From the NCBI GenBank assembly GCA_004535785.1, contig SPIB01000002.1, positions 448,174 through 512,173 on the forward strand: a stretch of DNA of 64,000 bases. The letters are read 5' to 3'. Below, in pieces: positions 55,433-63,394 of the stretch (position 1 is its first letter; every line of letters begins with the position of its first letter). The notes beneath the pieces are model-generated. The model saw only the letters and a program-made list of their open reading frames with translations, was not told the origin of the DNA and made no database searches. Source of the DNA: Gammaproteobacteria bacterium LSUCC0112 (lineage in GTDB: Bacteria; Pseudomonadota; Gammaproteobacteria; Pseudomonadales; Pseudohongiellaceae). A program made the position numbers and the translations under genes.

Positions 55433-56815
55433 TTAAAATCGGGGGGGACCACCAGCACCGGGAAAACCACCCGGTCCACGCATACCGCCCAAACCGCGCA
55501 TCATATTGGCCAATGCACCGCTTTTCATTTTCTTCATCATCTTTTGCATTTGCTTGTGCTGTTTCAACAAACGATTCAAATCCTGAATTTGCGTGCCAGA
55601 ACCAACACAAATACGTCGCTTGCGGGAACCATTCAGAGCATCGGGATTTTGACGCTCGCGCGGCGTCATTGAGTTGATGATAGCTTCCATCCGACGGAAT
55701 TGACTGTCATCCACTTTTGCGGCTGCACCTGGCGGCAACATCCCCATGCCAGGCATTTTGTCCAGAATGCTGGCCATGCCACCCATGTTTTTCATTTGCT
55801 GTAACTGCTCACGAAAATCTTCCAGATCAAAGCCCTTACCTTTCTGGATTTTTCCTGCCAGTTTTTCGGCTTTGGCTTTGTCAACTTTACGCTCGGCATC
55901 TTCAATGAGTGACAGCAGGTCACCCATACCTAGAATACGTGATGCAATTCGGTCTGGATAAAACGGTTCAAGTGCATCGGTCTTTTCACCCATACCAATG
56001 AACTTGATGGGTTTGCCGGTAATGTGACGAACGGAAAGCGCTGCACCACCCCTTGCATCACCATCGGCTTTTGTCAGCACCACCCCTGTCAAAGGCAACG
56101 CTTCGTTAAACGCACGCGCAGTGTTGGCGGCATCCTGACCGGTCATGGCATCAACGACAAACAACGTTTCGATGGGATTCAGCAGCTTATGCAGCTCGCT
56201 GATTTCAGCCATCATCTCCTGATCAACAGCAAGTCGGCCTGCCGTATCAACCAGCAATACGTCTACAAACGCTTTTCGTGCCTCTTTGAGTGCAGATTGC
56301 ACAATATCGGCCGGCTTTTGTGTGATATCAGACGCAAAAAATTTGACACCGACATCGGCAGCAAGGGTCTGAAGCTGCGCGATCGCCGCAGGTCTGTAGA
56401 CGTCGGCGCTGACCACCATGACTGATTTTTTTTGTGATTCCTTTAACCACCGAGCTAGTTTGGCGACGGTAGTCGTTTTACCGGCACCTTGCAAACCTGC
56501 CATCAATACCACGGCTGGTGGCTGCGCATTCAGGTTCAGCTGCTCATTGGCAGCGCCCATCACCGACTCGAGCTCAGCCTTGACGATTTTGATAAATGCC
56601 TGACCAGGACTCAGGCTTTGGGATACTTCCTGACCCACCGCCCTGAGTTTCACCCGATCAGTAAAATCCTTGACTACTGACAGTGCTACGTCAGCTTCCA
56701 GCAATGCGCGTCTGACTTCGCGCAGCGCTTCCTCGATATTGCTTTCAGTCAGTGTTGCTTTGCCGCTGATTTTCCGCATTGCGCCGGACAGGCGTTCGGT
56801 TAAGCTCTCAAACAT
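55433..56815 (-). CDS. ffh: Signal recognition particle protein Ffh
   Basis: A 460-residue SRP GTPase. The N/G domains show MFESLTERLSGAMRKISGKATLTE, GLQGAGKTTTVAKLA, LLVDTAGRLAVDQ, TKADGDARGGAALS and the M domain shows the RNA-binding LNGSRKRRICVGSGT and a Met-rich helix (KQMQKMMKKMKSG) ending in Gly/Pro. The start is ATG 56815; the frame continues upstream to 56965 without family similarity. Divergent from the ypjD-type gene. Rho-independent end not evident. Confidence 0.97.
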   Translation of the reverse strand: MFESLTERLSGAMRKISGKATLTESNIEEALREVRRALLEADVALSVVKDFTDRVKLRAVGQEVSQSLSPGQAFIKIVKAELESVMGAANEQLNLNAQPPAVVLMAGLQGAGKTTTVAKLARWLKESQKKSVMVVSADVYRPAAIAQLQTLAADVGVKFFASDITQKPADIVQSALKEARKAFVDVLLVDTAGRLAVDQEMMAEISELHKLLNPIETLFVVDAMTGQDAANTARAFNEALPLTGVVLTKADGDARGGAALSVRHITGKPIKFIGMGEKTDALEPFYPDRIASRILGMGDLLSLIEDAERKVDKAKAEKLAGKIQKGKGFDLEDFREQLQQMKNMGGMASILDKMPGMGMLPPGAAAKVDDSQFRRMEAIINSMTPRERQNPDALNGSRKRRICVGSGTQIQDLNRLLKQHKQMQKMMKKMKSGALANMMRGLGGMRGPGGFPGAGGPPRF

Positions 56816-57035
56816 CGTGAATGGCCTCTGCTGCATCGGACAGACAACGGACAGTGCTGTCTTTAACCGTGCGATAGTGAAGACGGCTATTATCACTCTG
56901 ATAGGACACGCGGACAATAGACCACGGAACCGGATCACGCCCCAGACGGGAAAAAAGCTCTTCATTGGTATCAGGACTTGTGCGACACTTTCGCTGTTTT
57001 AACTTAACCGCTCGACAGCAGGAATCCGCCAACTT

Positions 57036-57836
57036 ATGTCCAGTACTACATTAACAGGCATTATTGCCCTGCTCTTTTATGTTGGCACCCTCCTGCTACA
57101 GCGCCGAAGTGTTAATTTGGGGTCCGCTCGCTCTGGTACTCGGGCTGGGACATTAGTTGCCGGCTTTATCGGTGTTGCAGCGCATTTTTACAGTGCGGGA
57201 TCCTTGATCTACCGGGATACTGCCTACCACTTTGGCGTGACCGAAGTAAGTACACTGATTTTTGCGGCGATCACCTTGCTGACTTTGTTAAGCAATATCC
57301 GCCGCCCGGCAGGTAGCCTGATTCTTGCTGTACTGCCGCTGGCCATATTATCGATATTGTTTTCATTGATTGTGCCAAGCACTTATCCCCCGCAACACCT
57401 TGATACCGGCATTGCTACGCATGTTATTTTGTCGATCGTTGCTTACAGTTTGTTCTCGATAGCAGCACTACAGTCGATATTTCTGGCGTTTCAGAACTAC
57501 CAACTCAAACACCATCATGTTGTCCGTGTCATGCGTCTGTTTCCACCGTTACAGGATATGGAGCGCTTGTTGTTTGAACTCTTGTGGGCAGCTCAGATAC
57601 TGTTAAGCCTTGCAATCGCTGCAGGATTTTTGTTTGTCAGCGATTGGGGAGCACAAGGACTGGCTCACAAAATGTTTTTCTCATTGCTTGCCTGGGTGGT
57701 TTTCACGGGCCTGCTCGTAGGGCGTCATGTATTGGGTTGGCGGGGTACTACGGCGATAAAAGGTACGTTGACAGGATTTGGTCTTTTACTGATTGGCTTC
57801 TATGGTTCCAAATTTGTACTTGAGTTTATTCTGTAA
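57036..57836 (+). CDS. ypjD: CcsA/YpjD-type cytochrome c assembly membrane protein
   Basis: A 266-residue inner-membrane protein with eight predicted helices and conserved histidines (AAHFYSAGS in helix 2, THVILSIVAYSLFSIAALQSIFLAFQ around residue 130, GRHVLGWRG near the C-terminus). These and the length match the small CcsA/HemX-like YpjD family, which sits beside ffh in many gammaproteobacteria; haem handling is inferred. It is divergent from ffh with a short shared promoter region, and converges on the phosphopantetheinyl transferase gene. Confidence 0.85.
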   Translation: MSSTTLTGIIALLFYVGTLLLQRRSVNLGSARSGTRAGTLVAGFIGVAAHFYSAGSLIYRDTAYHFGVTEVSTLIFAAITLLTLLSNIRRPAGSLILAVLPLAILSILFSLIVPSTYPPQHLDTGIATHVILSIVAYSLFSIAALQSIFLAFQNYQLKHHHVVRVMRLFPPLQDMERLLFELLWAAQILLSLAIAAGFLFVSDWGAQGLAHKMFFSLLAWVVFTGLLVGRHVLGWRGTTAIKGTLTGFGLLLIGFYGSKFVLEFIL

Positions 57837-57867
57837 CATGAATTAACCCTGTTGCTGGTTTCATGTT
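57835..57867. terminator. Inverted repeat spanning both convergent stops (ypjD / PPTase)
   Basis: AACATGAA (57835-57842) and TTCATGTT (57860-57867) are exact reverse complements around 17 bases. The ypjD stop (57834-57836) and the PPTase stop (57861-57863) fall in the two arms. Likely a bidirectional 3'-end hairpin without a U-tract. Confidence 0.45.
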
Positions 57868-58640
57868 TCATTCCACTCGATTTCCAAAGAAGACAGACGT
57901 CCGCTAGCTGACGCGGTTGGCCATAGCAGTTTTTTTGAGTCTATTTTTAGCTGCCCCGCCCGGATGTTCTTGTGTCGTTTCAGACATATCGCAAGCGCAA
58001 CATTGTCTTGAATCGAGGACCAGAACTTGAACTCTTCACGACAATCATCTGACATTCGTTGAGTATCAGAAAAGTGAAAGGTTTTGTTGGTTGGATTTGA
58101 AAAACAGAATCGCCGCAATGCCACAGACAATCCCTGACCGGTCGCTTTGACTGCAGCCTCCTTTAACGTCCAATAGCGCAAAAACAGGTCATTCTGATCA
58201 TCAGGTCTGGTGTCTGTAATGTCACGGGATTCATCAATCGAGAAGTATCTCGATGCGACTTGTTTTGCGTCCACTGATCGTCCTGACAATTCTGCATCCA
58301 GACCTGGCTCGCCTGCCGATGTGAATGCAATCAACAGATGCTGACCGGTATGGGTTAAATTGAACTCGAGTAATGATTGTATCCGATCAACGCAGGGACG
58401 CCCGGTCTCACTCTTTAGAATTCGCCACTGCTGCGGCTGGACATCAGCTTGATAAGCGCTTAACAAGTATCTCAAGCTCAGGCGTGTCAGCAGAAACTGT
58501 AACTGGCCTTTACGCAAACGTTGCGATTCAAATCGGTTTCGTTCATCGGGGCTTAGAATATCGCCACAAGATTTGTAGAGCGCCTCGACCGGTATATCCG
58601 GCACGGGAATCCACCACAGGTCAATTTTATGTGCGGGCAT
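57861..58640 (-). CDS. 4'-phosphopantetheinyl transferase, Sfp type
   Basis: A 259-residue enzyme that transfers phosphopantetheine from CoA to carrier proteins. Both Sfp motifs are present: PGLDAELSGR (GxDxE) and RYWTLKEAAVKATGQGL (WxxKEA); the opening IDLWWIPV and a mid-region FNLTHTGQHLLIAFT fit the family. The ATG at 58640 has a SD-like GGAG that directly abuts it; TTG/GTG codons at 58667-58664 are alternative starts. No polyketide, NRPS or PUFA genes are in the window, so its target lies elsewhere. It follows pspF on the same strand after 66 bases, possibly by chance. Confidence 0.87.
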   Translation of the reverse strand: MPAHKIDLWWIPVPDIPVEALYKSCGDILSPDERNRFESQRLRKGQLQFLLTRLSLRYLLSAYQADVQPQQWRILKSETGRPCVDRIQSLLEFNLTHTGQHLLIAFTSAGEPGLDAELSGRSVDAKQVASRYFSIDESRDITDTRPDDQNDLFLRYWTLKEAAVKATGQGLSVALRRFCFSNPTNKTFHFSDTQRMSDDCREEFKFWSSIQDNVALAICLKRHKNIRAGQLKIDSKKLLWPTASASGRLSSLEIEWNET

Positions 58641-58706
58641 CTCCAGTGAATGGCGGCCAAGCACCAAACTGATGTCAGAACTTGTAATGATGTCTATCGC
58701 TCCATA

Positions 58707-59780
58707 TCAAGCCAGCAAATCGTACTTTCGCAAATAGCCCCGTAACTGGTGATAACTCAGATTCAGAAACGTAGCAGTTTTTCGTTGATTAAATTGACAG
58801 TGTTCCAGCGCTTTTCGCAGCAACTCGGTTTCGTAATTCTGGATATGCTCTCGAAAATCCAGCGTATCACCACTCCAGCTTACAGTTGCATGATTAACCG
58901 GTTTTGCACTGCTGTCTTCAGCCGACGATGATGATTCGGCACTGACAGCCTCGCTACCTGCACGATTGGGTTGTTCATTGCGTACCGGCGAAAGAGACGG
59001 TCTGTAAGGTGAGTCAAACGGATTAAACACTAGCCGATTAATGACTTGCCCGGGATGGTGATAAACCGCACGCTCTACCACATTTTTTAACTCGCGGATA
59101 TTGCCGGGCCAACTGTAACTCAACAGCTGCCTCTGCACCGCGTCAGAGAAGCCAGCAAAATAATCCTGGCCCATTTCCTTGACCATCCCAATAGCATAAT
59201 GCTCGGCAAGGACAAGAATGTCCTCTGAGCGAACACGCAGTGGTGGCAACGTCACGACATCGAATGCCAATCTGTCCAGCAGATCTTCCCGGAACTTGCC
59301 GATACGCGCCAACGCAGGCAAATCTTCATTGGTCGCCGCAATAAGCCTGATATCAACTTTAATCGTCTGGTTGCCCCCCAGTCGCTCGAATTCACCGTAT
59401 TCGATCACTCTGAGGATTTTTTCTTGCACCGGCATTGCCGTATTGGCCAGTTCGTCAAGAAAAAGTGTACCGCCATCAGCACGTTCGAAGTAGCCCTTGC
59501 GCTGCCCACTGGCACCGGTAAACGCACCCGCTTCATGCCCGAATAACTGAGCTTCAAGCAACGAATCACTTAATGCCGCACAATTGATCTTTAAAAATGC
59601 CTGCTGCCAACGGGATGACAAATAGTGCAAACGGGAGGCAATCAACTCTTTGCCAGTACCTCGCTCACCAACGATCAACACAGGTTTGTTTAACGGAGCC
59701 ACACGTGAGACATGTTCCTGCATTTCCAGAAAACTGGCAGACTCGCCTATCATTCGCGGCAAAGACAATTCGGCTGGCAT
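58707..59780 (-). CDS. pspF: Phage shock protein operon activator PspF
   Basis: A 357-residue sigma-54 enhancer-binding protein without a receiver domain. The AAA+ domain starts at once (IGESASFLEMQEHVSRVAPLNKPVLIVGERGTGKELIASRLHY), has the GAFTGA loop (HEAGAFTGASGQ), Walker B GGTLFLDELAN and SWPGNIRELKNVVERAVY; a C-terminal Fis-type helix-turn-helix (EHCQFNQRKTATFLNLSYHQLRGYLRKYDL) follows. PspA binds and inhibits such proteins until membrane stress. The start has AAGGAGG six bases upstream. Divergent from pspA with 247 bases between. Confidence 0.95.
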   Translation of the reverse strand: MPAELSLPRMIGESASFLEMQEHVSRVAPLNKPVLIVGERGTGKELIASRLHYLSSRWQQAFLKINCAALSDSLLEAQLFGHEAGAFTGASGQRKGYFERADGGTLFLDELANTAMPVQEKILRVIEYGEFERLGGNQTIKVDIRLIAATNEDLPALARIGKFREDLLDRLAFDVVTLPPLRVRSEDILVLAEHYAIGMVKEMGQDYFAGFSDAVQRQLLSYSWPGNIRELKNVVERAVYHHPGQVINRLVFNPFDSPYRPSLSPVRNEQPNRAGSEAVSAESSSSAEDSSAKPVNHATVSWSGDTLDFREHIQNYETELLRKALEHCQFNQRKTATFLNLSYHQLRGYLRKYDLLA

Positions 59781-59930
59781 GGGATTCCTCCTTAAATCGG
59801 GGCGCAGAACGCAACTAACATGTCGTGAAAAATACCACTTATTGATCTTGCCCGCCAAACAGCGTTTAGGTGACATGCCAAAGAATTATTTTTATCCATA
59901 CATATCAAGAGGATAAAATTATTATTCTTG

Positions 59931-59948
59931 TTGGCACACATCCTGCTT
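59931..59948 (+). promoter_or_regulatory. Sigma-54 promoter of pspABC
   Basis: TTGGCAC-ACATC-CTGCTT: GG at 59933-59934 and GC at 59945-59946 with ten bases between. The -12 element is one base off TTGC. The start site would be near 59958, with about 150 bases upstream for PspF and IHF sites. Confidence 0.75.
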
Positions 59949-60027
59949 GCTACTGTTTGCGCCACCATCGATTGATGTAGATGGGAGGCTATAGAAAAAT
60001 GTAGTTCACTTTCAGAGGTATTAGAAT

Positions 60028-60687
60028 ATGGGCATTTTCACACGTTTGAGCGACATCATTAACTCCAACATCAGTGCTCTGCTGGACAAGGCTGAGAATC
60101 CTGAAAAAATGATTCGCATGATGATTCAGGAAATGGAAGAAACCCTGGTCGAAGTACGCAGCAGTACAGCCAAGGTTATCGCGGAGAAAAAAACGGTCAA
60201 TCGTCGCATTGAACAACTGCGCAAACAGGCGACAGAGTGGGAGTCAAAGGCTGAGTTGGCACTGGCCAAAGATCGCGAGGATCTTGCCAGAGCAGCGCTG
60301 GTAGAAAAATCCTCAGTGAACAGCACTGTGACCATGTTGGAAGAAGAACTGCGCAAACTCGATGATACGCTTGAAAAACTCAGCACAGAGATCGATCAGT
60401 TGCAGGCCAAATTGACGGATGCGCGTGCCCGACAGAAAACGTTATTGATGAGAAGTTCTGCAGCGCAATCCAGAGTGGATATCAATCAGAAGCTGCACAG
60501 CTTCAGTATTGACAGTGCCATGAACAAGTTCGAGTATTACGAGCGCAAAATTGATTTGATGGAAGGCCAGGTTGATAGCATGAACATCAAGCAGAAGGGT
60601 CTTCAGGATGAGTTTGAAGAACTGGCTCATCAGGAAAAAATTGATCAGGAACTGCAATCAATCAAGGCTAAACTTAACAAACAGTAA
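60028..60687 (+). CDS. pspA: Phage shock protein A
   Basis: A 219-residue coiled-coil ESCRT-III-related protein that stabilises damaged inner membrane and inhibits PspF. MGIFTRLSDIINSNISALLDKAENPEKMIRMMIQEMEETLVEVRSSTAKVIAEKK is the family start (amphipathic helix, then coiled coil to about residue 190). AGAGGT precedes the ATG. First gene of pspABC; driven by the sigma-54 promoter upstream. Confidence 0.97.
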   Translation: MGIFTRLSDIINSNISALLDKAENPEKMIRMMIQEMEETLVEVRSSTAKVIAEKKTVNRRIEQLRKQATEWESKAELALAKDREDLARAALVEKSSVNSTVTMLEEELRKLDDTLEKLSTEIDQLQAKLTDARARQKTLLMRSSAAQSRVDINQKLHSFSIDSAMNKFEYYERKIDLMEGQVDSMNIKQKGLQDEFEELAHQEKIDQELQSIKAKLNKQ

Positions 60688-60699
60688 AGGACACGGCTC

Positions 60700-60936
60700 A
60701 TGGAATTCTTTGAATTTATCATCTCGCTTGTTGCCGTAGGCGGCACATTCGTGACGATCTGGGTCGTGCTGCTTTACCGGCGTAAAGAGAAAAAACTCCC
60801 TGCTGCAGCAAGAGCTTACGAACTCGGTGAGCTCAGTGCAATGGCGGATACCATGAACCGTAGAATTGACACTCTGGAATCGATATTGGATTCTGAAGTG
60901 CCTGGCTGGAGGGAACAACATGAGCAGAAACGCTGA
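60700..60936 (+). CDS. pspB: Phage shock protein B
   Basis: A 78-residue membrane protein with one N-terminal helix (FEFIISLVAVGGTFVTIWVVLLY) and a cytosolic tail with coiled-coil tendency (LGELSAMADTMNRRIDTLESILDSEVPGWRE). It works with PspC to release PspF from PspA. AAGGA precedes the ATG; its end overlaps pspC by 17 bases. Confidence 0.92.
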   Translation: MEFFEFIISLVAVGGTFVTIWVVLLYRRKEKKLPAAARAYELGELSAMADTMNRRIDTLESILDSEVPGWREQHEQKR

Positions 60937-61684
60937 TCATGAATCACCGTACTCCTACCAACGACCGCCACTACGTCTGGACAGGGAAAACAAAAAGGTA
61001 CTGGGTGTCTGCGCTGGTTTTGCCAGATACCTTGAAGTTCCAACGGCACTTGTCAGAGTAATCTATGTCATTGCCTGTCTGGTCTCACCTTTTCTGATAC
61101 TTGTCTATCTGGCCATGTACTGGATACTCGAGGATGAAAAGCGGCCAGGACGCATCAAAGAAGCAATGGCAGCTTATGTGCCGGCTAACAATCAGGCGAC
61201 CGATGACCCAGCATCGTCGGCCAGCCAGATGGAAGCCGACGCTGAAAACCTGCAGCCAGATGCCGGACGGCGCTTTGATCTCAAGAAGCCCTTATACCGA
61301 AGTCGAAGCAATGTACGGGTGGCAGGCGTCTGCGCGGGAATAGCAGACTATCTGAACGTCAGTACATTCATCGTGCGCCTGGTGACGTTTATATCCATAT
61401 TTATTCTGGGCGGCATTACATTCTGGGCATATGTCATCTGTTGGATTGTGCTTGACAAAGAACCGAAATCCTTGCAAAAGTCTCATCGAGGTTCGGCCAG
61501 GACGTCGGACACAAGCGCCAAAGATACTAGTCGGACCGATTCAGCGACTCAACAAGACTTTGTACGAGTAACGATCAAAGACTGTGCTGAGCGTTTGCAA
61601 GCCACCGAGCAGCGTCTGCGTGGTGCGGAAGCATTCATAACTTCACGCCAGTTCAGATTGCACTGCGAGATTAACAGGATCTAG
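60920..61684 (+). CDS. pspC: Phage shock protein C with two PspC domains
   Basis: A 254-residue protein holding two PspC domains in tandem: about residues 18-75 (VLGVCAGFARYLEVPTALVRV, helix to YWILEDEK) and about 125-182 (VRVAGVCAGIADYLNVSTFIVRL, helix to CWIVLDKEP), joined by a 50-residue acidic linker and followed by a polar C-terminal tail with a short helix. E. coli PspC has only one such domain (119 residues). The ATG at 60920 has GGAGGG upstream; the earlier start at 60866 is inside pspB. It is an inner-membrane sensor of psp-inducing stress. Confidence 0.9.
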   Translation: MSRNADHESPYSYQRPPLRLDRENKKVLGVCAGFARYLEVPTALVRVIYVIACLVSPFLILVYLAMYWILEDEKRPGRIKEAMAAYVPANNQATDDPASSASQMEADAENLQPDAGRRFDLKKPLYRSRSNVRVAGVCAGIADYLNVSTFIVRLVTFISIFILGGITFWAYVICWIVLDKEPKSLQKSHRGSARTSDTSAKDTSRTDSATQQDFVRVTIKDCAERLQATEQRLRGAEAFITSRQFRLHCEINRI

Positions 61685-61690
61685 CAACTG

Positions 61691-62044
61691 ATGGTAAAAC
61701 TGCCTGATTTCGACACGATGATGCAACTCCACAAAGAAGACCCGGAGGCGCTGGAGCGTCTCCGGCAAGAGTTAACCTCGGAACTGGTGAGCAACGCATC
61801 TGAAGAAACAAAACGCAGATTGGAAGGCCTTCAGTTCAGGATCAATATGGAACTCAGGCGTGCGGGAAACCCTACCGCACGTTTTCTGAAACTGTCGGGC
61901 ATGATGCAGGATGCGTTTTCGGAATTAAATTACTGCCTCAACAGCCCGCTTGATGCAATTGTGGAAAAACAGAAATCACAAAGTGCAGTCATCCTGCCGC
62001 TCTTTGGCAGAACCGCAGAACAAACTCCTCCGAGCAAACATTGA
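61691..62044 (+). CDS. DUF3135 domain protein
   Basis: A 117-residue cytosolic protein. The opening LPDFDTMMQLHKEDPEALERLRQELTSELVSNA and ...RRLEGLQFRINMELRRAGNPTARFLKLSGMMQDAF agree with DUF3135, a small gammaproteobacterial family without known role. It starts six bases after pspC, with a distant AGGA, and is probably in the psp transcript. Confidence 0.75.
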   Translation: MVKLPDFDTMMQLHKEDPEALERLRQELTSELVSNASEETKRRLEGLQFRINMELRRAGNPTARFLKLSGMMQDAFSELNYCLNSPLDAIVEKQKSQSAVILPLFGRTAEQTPPSKH

Positions 62045-62081
62045 CCACCACCTTTCAAGACCGTTACAAACCAGAGGCTGC

Positions 62082-62663
62082 ATGAAGTTTTGTCAGCATT
62101 GTGCGGGCCCGATAACGCATCACATACCAGCGGGTGACGATAAACTGCGTTATTGTTGCCTGTCGTGTGATGTCGTTTTCTATCAGAATCCCAATAACAT
62201 CGTGGGTACAATTCCGACATCTGGCAAACGAGTTCTTTTATGTCGTCGCGCGATTCAGCCACGGCTTGGCTTATGGACATTGCCAGCAGGTTTTATGGAG
62301 AATGGAGAAACAACCTGGCAAGGCGCTGTACGTGAAACCCATGAAGAGGCAGGTGCCAGTATTACATTGGAGCAGGACAGCTTGTACAGTGTGTTCAATC
62401 TGCCCAACATTAATCAAGTCTACCTGTTTTTCCGTGCACGTCTGGATAACCTGGATTTTGCACCGGGCGCTGAAAGCCTGGAAGTTCGGCTGTTTAGCGA
62501 GGAAGAAATTCCCTGGGATGAAATAGCGTTTGCTGTTGTCAAAACGACGCTGCAACAATATTTCAAAGATCTTGAATCGAAACGTTACCCTGTTCGCATG
62601 TACGATGTGACGTATTCACCTGAACGCAAAGCGGCTATTACTCTGATCAGTGAAAGCGCCTGA
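62082..62663 (+). CDS. Nudix hydrolase with N-terminal zinc ribbon
   Basis: A 193-residue protein. The N-terminus has a four-cysteine ribbon (MKFCQHCAGP...YCCLSCDVVFYQNP); the Nudix box is GFMENGETTWQGAVRETHEEAG (residues about 78-99), with all the catalytic Glu residues. The layout is that of small Nudix_N_2-type hydrolases acting on nucleoside diphosphate derivatives; substrate unknown. The ATG at 62082 has AGAGG before it; the frame extends upstream but with no domain. It follows DUF3135 after 37 bases. Confidence 0.9.
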   Translation: MKFCQHCAGPITHHIPAGDDKLRYCCLSCDVVFYQNPNNIVGTIPTSGKRVLLCRRAIQPRLGLWTLPAGFMENGETTWQGAVRETHEEAGASITLEQDSLYSVFNLPNINQVYLFFRARLDNLDFAPGAESLEVRLFSEEEIPWDEIAFAVVKTTLQQYFKDLESKRYPVRMYDVTYSPERKAAITLISESA

Positions 62664-62699
62664 TGCGCTTGTCACGCGTGCTGTTTACTTTTTAGATAT

Positions 62700-62835
62700 G
62701 TAACAGAAAACGACCCTGAGCATCCTTGCCAGGGCCGCGTGCATCCTGCACCATCCTTAGCTTGCGCCAAAAGCGCGATTTTGCTCCCTGCTCCCTCCCT
62801 TGATAGCAAGATCAAATCTCTGCTCGATCAATGCT
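62700..62835 (-). ncRNA. Candidate CsrA-binding (CsrB/RsmZ-like) small RNA
   Basis: On the minus strand a promoter-like pair is followed by about 135 bases ending in an intrinsic-terminator-like hairpin (62736-62712; stem GGCCCTGGC/GCTCAGGGTC with one bulge, then GTTTTCTGTT). The body has six GGA motifs: GGGA three times in 62801-62783, and TAAGGATG, GCAGGATG and CAAGGATG in 62760-62720. One GGA sits in a hairpin loop GTGC-AGGAT-GCAC (62751-62739) and one in the loop of the terminator stem. ARGGATG in loops is the CsrA recognition form. An alternative reading is a dispersed palindromic repeat. Confidence 0.4.
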
Positions 62836-62841
62836 GACGCC

Positions 62842-62871
62842 ATAGTAGTCGAATGCCTTTACAAATTGCAA
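62842..62871 (-). promoter_or_regulatory. Candidate promoter of the small RNA
   Basis: On the minus strand TTGCAA (62871-62866) and TACTAT (62847-62842) are separated by 18 bases; each has four of six consensus bases. The predicted start is near 62835. Confidence 0.3.
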
Positions 62872-62876
62872 CAGTG

Positions 62877-62904
62877 TGTAACATAGCCAGATGGGTATGT
62901 TACA
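62877..62904. repeat. Perfect 9-bp inverted repeat
   Basis: TGTAACATA (62877-62885) and TATGTTACA (62896-62904) are exact reverse complements around the 10-base spacer 62886-62895. It lies just upstream of the candidate small-RNA promoter, a place suited to an activator or repressor site. Confidence 0.6.
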
Positions 62905-63071
62905 AATATGAATGCTTTCATGAAATTAGACGCGACACTATAAATTTATACAAAACAATAACTAGCAATCATAAGCAGGTCTAAACACTGGATTGGCAAA
63001 AAATTGATCACCGCAAAGTGATGTTACGTTTGCGACGAAAGGCATTTATTGATGGATGAGTCCATTCATTT

Positions 63072-63392
63072 TCAAGCACTCGGATATGACAAGATCTGTG
63101 TTACATCGAAGGCAGGTTCTTCATAGGGATGTGTTTCTCTGAGTGCTTGAATTGCCGCGCTGATAAACGATTCATCACACACCATTTCCACACGATACTC
63201 AGAGACCCTCTCCAGACGGTCTATGTCACCTATCGCAGGCCTTGCTCCGGTGAGCGGCTTGAACTGCCCCTGCCCTTCGATCTGCCAGCAACACTGTTCA
63301 TAGAAACCAATGCGCCCTGCTCCCGCCGCAAAAACTGCCGCCTTGACAGAACCAAGATGCGACGAGGGCACATAAAAACACAGTTTTAACAT
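63072..63392 (-). CDS. NIF3/YqfO-type small protein (NGG1-interacting factor-like)
   Basis: A 106-residue protein with the pattern LCFYVPSSHLGSVKAAVFAAGAGRIGFYEQCCWQIEGQGQFKPLTGARPAIG and ALRETHPYEEPAFDV, which marks the small stand-alone version of the CutA/PII-like insert domain of NIF3 proteins, often annotated NGG1p-interacting factor 3 protein. Function unknown. Its ATG lies two bases after the purL stop without a clear SD, so it is probably translationally coupled to purL. Confidence 0.85.
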   Translation of the reverse strand: MLKLCFYVPSSHLGSVKAAVFAAGAGRIGFYEQCCWQIEGQGQFKPLTGARPAIGDIDRLERVSEYRVEMVCDESFISAAIQALRETHPYEEPAFDVTQILSYPSA

Positions 63393-63394
63393 AC

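Larger units (their letters stand above)
62664..63071. other. 408-base convergent intergenic region, no protein gene
   Basis: This is long for a gap between two 3' ends. No ORF with a start signal and family likeness is present. It contains the candidate minus-strand RNA at 62700-62835, the promoter-like boxes at 62842-62871 and the perfect inverted repeat at 62877-62904. From 62905 to 63071 it is AT-rich with nothing recognisable except a small TCAC/GTGA hairpin near 63010. Confidence 0.7.

Noticed and set aside
55433..56965. Longer Ffh starting at 56965
   Set aside because: The extra 50 residues lack family similarity and run into the divergent promoter region; MFESLTERLSG is the usual start.
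62693..62755. Minus-strand mini-ORF of about 20 codons starting at the ATG in AAGGATGGTG
   Set aside because: It has no separate SD, is GGA-hairpin sequence throughout and ends in the terminator region; more likely chance reading of an RNA or repeat.
62877..62904. Classical GacA/UvrY box
   Set aside because: Half-sites TGTAAC/GTTACA are 16 bases apart; the known box has 6 between TGTAAG and CTTACA.
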